NCBI GenBank assembly: GCA_023418915.1
Contig: JAEZYU010000109.1
Span: 1-64,000, forward strand
Source: Bacillota bacterium
GTDB lineage: Bacteria; Bacillota; Clostridia; Acetivibrionales; DTU013
DNA: 64,000 nt
Reading direction: 5' to 3'
The stretch's first letter is position 1. Each line of letters opens with the position of its first letter. A program made the position numbers and the translations under genes. The notes beneath the pieces were generated by a model. It was not told the DNA's origin, made no database searches, and worked only from the letters and a program-made list of their open reading frames with translations. This document shows, in pieces, positions 61,936 to 64,000 of this stretch.

Positions 61936-63252
61936 ATGAAAGGGAACAACGGGCTGAAAATTTTCCTCGTTTTTGCCTTGATTGCCGTGATGACATACAT
62001 TTGTTTCACGGGCAGTCTATTCGGCCTTGTAAAGATACCTGGCATCAATGATATTGTTCCAGGCATCGATATAAACGGGGGCATAGACGCTATGCTTTAT
62101 GCCGTCACAAAGGATGGCAGGAAACCTACCCAGGATGAACTCGATACTGCAAAGGTAATTATCGGTAAGAGACTTGACAAGGTTGGCATACTTGACAGGA
62201 ATCTAAGCACCGATGTGGATGCAGGCAGAGTTATTGTCCAGATACCATGGGCTCCCGGGGAAACAGATTTCAATCCTGACAAGACGCTTGATATGATCGG
62301 GGAAACAGCACTGCTTACATTCCAGGAGGTTGATGCTGATAAGCTCGATGAAAACAATAATCCATTGCCTACAGACAGGACTGTACTTGAGGGGACGGAC
62401 GTAGTAAACGCACTCCCGGCTCAGAATCCTCAGACGAAAGGCATGGAGGTCGTGCTTGAACTCAATGAAAACGGCAGGAAAGCATTTGCCGATGCTACCG
62501 GCAGGCTTATAGGACAGCCTATCGCCATTTTCATGGACGATCAGTTTATTTCAGCTCCGGTAGTACAAGCTCATATCACTGATGGAAATGCGGTGATAAC
62601 TCTTGGAAACAGGAACGATGAGGAAGCGATTGCAGAAGCCAAGGAGCTTGCTGATACAATAAGATCTGGCGCACTTCCCTTCAAGCTTGAAGCCAAACAG
62701 GTAAACGCAATCAGCCCTCTTCTCGGAAAAGGAGCGCTGGATATTACGGTTCGGGCATTCGTAGTAGCGTTCATGTTGATTTGTATATTTATGATCTTCT
62801 ACTACAGGCTTCCCGGCCTTATAGCTTCGATAGCTCTGTTCTCTCTTGCTGTAATGACGCTGAATTTTGTTTCCTGGATGGGCATTACACTGACCCTACC
62901 CGGACTTGCCGGTGTTGTTCTTTCGGTTGGTATGGGTGTCGATGCAAACGTAATTATATTTGAAAGAATAAAGGAAGAGCTCCGCTCGGGAAAAACACTC
63001 AAGGCCGCCGTGGATCTCGGCTTCAAGAGAGCGTTTACCGCTATAATCGACGGCAATGTGACTACATTGATAGTTGCAGTGATACTTTATTTCTACGGAA
63101 CAGGCGCTATGATCTCATTCGCATACACATTGTTCATCGGTGTAATCATCAGCTTCTTTACGGCGCTGCTGCTTACGAGGATGATGCTGTCTGCCGCAAC
63201 GGATCTGGATATGGCCAGGAAGCCTTGGCTGTATGGCGTTAAGGAGGTGTAG
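61936..63252 (+). CDS. secD: Protein translocase subunit SecD
   Basis: SecD works with SecF as a proton-driven motor that finishes protein export. The 438-residue product has a first membrane segment (about 7-28), the periplasmic P1 domain with DINGGIDAMLYAV, and five C-terminal membrane segments including LPGLAGVVLSVGMGVDANVIIFERI. It is shorter than E. coli SecD, as usual in Clostridia. GGGGG precedes ATG. secF follows after two bases. Confidence 0.96.
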   Translation: MKGNNGLKIFLVFALIAVMTYICFTGSLFGLVKIPGINDIVPGIDINGGIDAMLYAVTKDGRKPTQDELDTAKVIIGKRLDKVGILDRNLSTDVDAGRVIVQIPWAPGETDFNPDKTLDMIGETALLTFQEVDADKLDENNNPLPTDRTVLEGTDVVNALPAQNPQTKGMEVVLELNENGRKAFADATGRLIGQPIAIFMDDQFISAPVVQAHITDGNAVITLGNRNDEEAIAEAKELADTIRSGALPFKLEAKQVNAISPLLGKGALDITVRAFVVAFMLICIFMIFYYRLPGLIASIALFSLAVMTLNFVSWMGITLTLPGLAGVVLSVGMGVDANVIIFERIKEELRSGKTLKAAVDLGFKRAFTAIIDGNVTTLIVAVILYFYGTGAMISFAYTLFIGVIISFFTALLLTRMMLSAATDLDMARKPWLYGVKEV

Positions 63253-63254
63253 TC

Positions 63255-64000
63255 ATGGTAGATTTGATGGGGAAGAAAAATTATTATTTTGCACTGTCTA
63301 TACTCATCTTCATTGCCGGTATAGTCGGTCTATTAGTAAATGGTGTGAAGTTGGACATCCAGTTTCAGGGCGGTACTATCATGCAGATAGAAATGCCAAA
63401 CGATACCTTTAACACGGAACTGGCAGCAGATATCGTAAAGAATTCGATTGGTAAAACCGCCAATGTTAATAAATCATCCACATTCAATGCTGAAAATGAA
63501 GCAGACAAGATCGATCTTATGGTCTTGAACATTGCGAGCACCGAAACTCTGACAGATGACGAGCGTTCAACAGTAATAGATGCGTTGAGGAAAGAGTTCA
63601 ATATCGCACAGGACGCAAGCGTTAATGTAAACAGTGTTGAGCCGTTCATCGGTGATGAATTCAAGGCAAATGCGGTAAGAGCTATAATTCTTTCATCTAT
63701 ACTGATAATCTTATATGTATGGTGGAGATTCAGGGCTATGCATGGTCTGTCAGCAGGAGTATTCGCAGTTGTTGCACTGATACATGATATATTCGTCGTA
63801 TTCACTGCATACGTGCTCTTCAAGATACCTCTCAACGATTCATTCGTTGCGGCTATGCTGACGATCATAGGTTATTCAATAAATGATACTATAGTAATAT
63901 ATGATAGGATCAGAGAGAATTCTAAGATCATGCGCAAGACACCAATCAGAGAGCTCGTGAACAAGAGTGTGCTTCAGACCCTATCAAGGTCGATCAACAC
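63255..64000 (+). CDS. secF: Protein translocase subunit SecF (3' end beyond window)
   Basis: The visible 248 codons show a first membrane segment, DIQFQGGTIMQIEMP, a periplasmic P4 domain, and membrane segments with ALIHDIFVVFTAYVLF and IIGYSINDTIVIYDRIREN, the SecF signature. The gene runs past position 64000. AAGGAGGTG lies just before ATG at 63255, inside the end of secD. Confidence 0.95.
   Translation, partial: MVDLMGKKNYYFALSILIFIAGIVGLLVNGVKLDIQFQGGTIMQIEMPNDTFNTELAADIVKNSIGKTANVNKSSTFNAENEADKIDLMVLNIASTETLTDDERSTVIDALRKEFNIAQDASVNVNSVEPFIGDEFKANAVRAIILSSILIILYVWWRFRAMHGLSAGVFAVVALIHDIFVVFTAYVLFKIPLNDSFVAAMLTIIGYSINDTIVIYDRIRENSKIMRKTPIRELVNKSVLQTLSRSIN

Overview
The window looks like chromosomal DNA of a motile, endospore-forming member of the Clostridia (Bacillota). 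Evidence seen in the sequence: one long Gram-positive style fla/che operon with fliY, flhG, cheC/cheD and sigD; sporulation genes (yqfC, yqfD, a PdaA-type cortex deacetylase, a SpoIID/LytB-type protein); the SCIFF peptide and its radical-SAM maturase; AGGAGG-type ribosome binding sites, frequent TTG/GTG starts, and consensus TTGACA-N17-TATAAT promoters. No species can be named from the sequence alone.

Layout. (1) 1-272: a 41-bp tandem repeat cut by the window edge, then one copy of a dispersed palindromic repeat. (2) 273-32080: the flagellar-chemotaxis operon, all on the plus strand: fliF-G-H-I-J, a MotE-like gene, fliK, flgD, a TIGR02530-type gene, flgE, flbD, fliL, fliM, fliY, cheY, fliO-P-Q-R, flhB, flhA, flhF, flhG, a PilZ protein, cheB, cheA, cheW, cheC, cheD, sigD, a FapA-type gene and small genes. 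flgB/flgC/fliE, motA/motB and cheR are not in the window. (3) 32131-35464: tRNA-Leu(CAA) with its promoter and terminator, a BsuPI-domain protein, a bacteriohemerythrin, a THF riboswitch controlling folT, and a convergent small starch-binding (CBM25-like) protein. (4) 35465-39435: an NDP-sugar synthase fused to a phosphomannomutase-like domain that lacks its catalytic motifs, followed by two DUF881 membrane proteins. (5) 39516-48749: a structured leader, pdaA, yqfC-yqfD-phoH-pgpH-ybeY-dgkA/PAP2-era, then yqzL-recO. (6) 48816-50155: tRNA-Leu(GAG) on the minus strand and a DUF624 membrane protein. (7) 50191-53846, minus strand: lysine riboswitch-asd-dapA-dapB-ACT, a lysine/diaminopimelate operon whose last gene is a free-standing aspartokinase regulatory domain. 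(8) 54004-64000: SpoIID-like protein, queA-tgt-yajC, TIGR04086 membrane protein, scfA-scfB, HD protein, secD and a truncated secF.

How the genes work together: the first half encodes the flagellar basal body, export gate, switch, hook proteins, adaptation enzymes and sigma-D. The middle holds envelope, spore-cortex and signalling genes (PgpH degrades c-di-AMP). The right third handles lysine/DAP synthesis, queuosine tRNA modification and the Sec accessory translocase.

Most unusual features: the 104-bp leader before pdaA, where a 16-bp inverted repeat covers the Shine-Dalgarno sequence and encloses a terminator plus a competing hairpin; long inverted repeats in several gaps of the fla operon; a dispersed repeat family sharing the core ACGATGCGTTATAA; the pseudo-phosphomannomutase fusion with twin DUF881 genes; and the detached ACT regulatory subunit under a lysine riboswitch. 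No phage, transposase or CRISPR array was seen.
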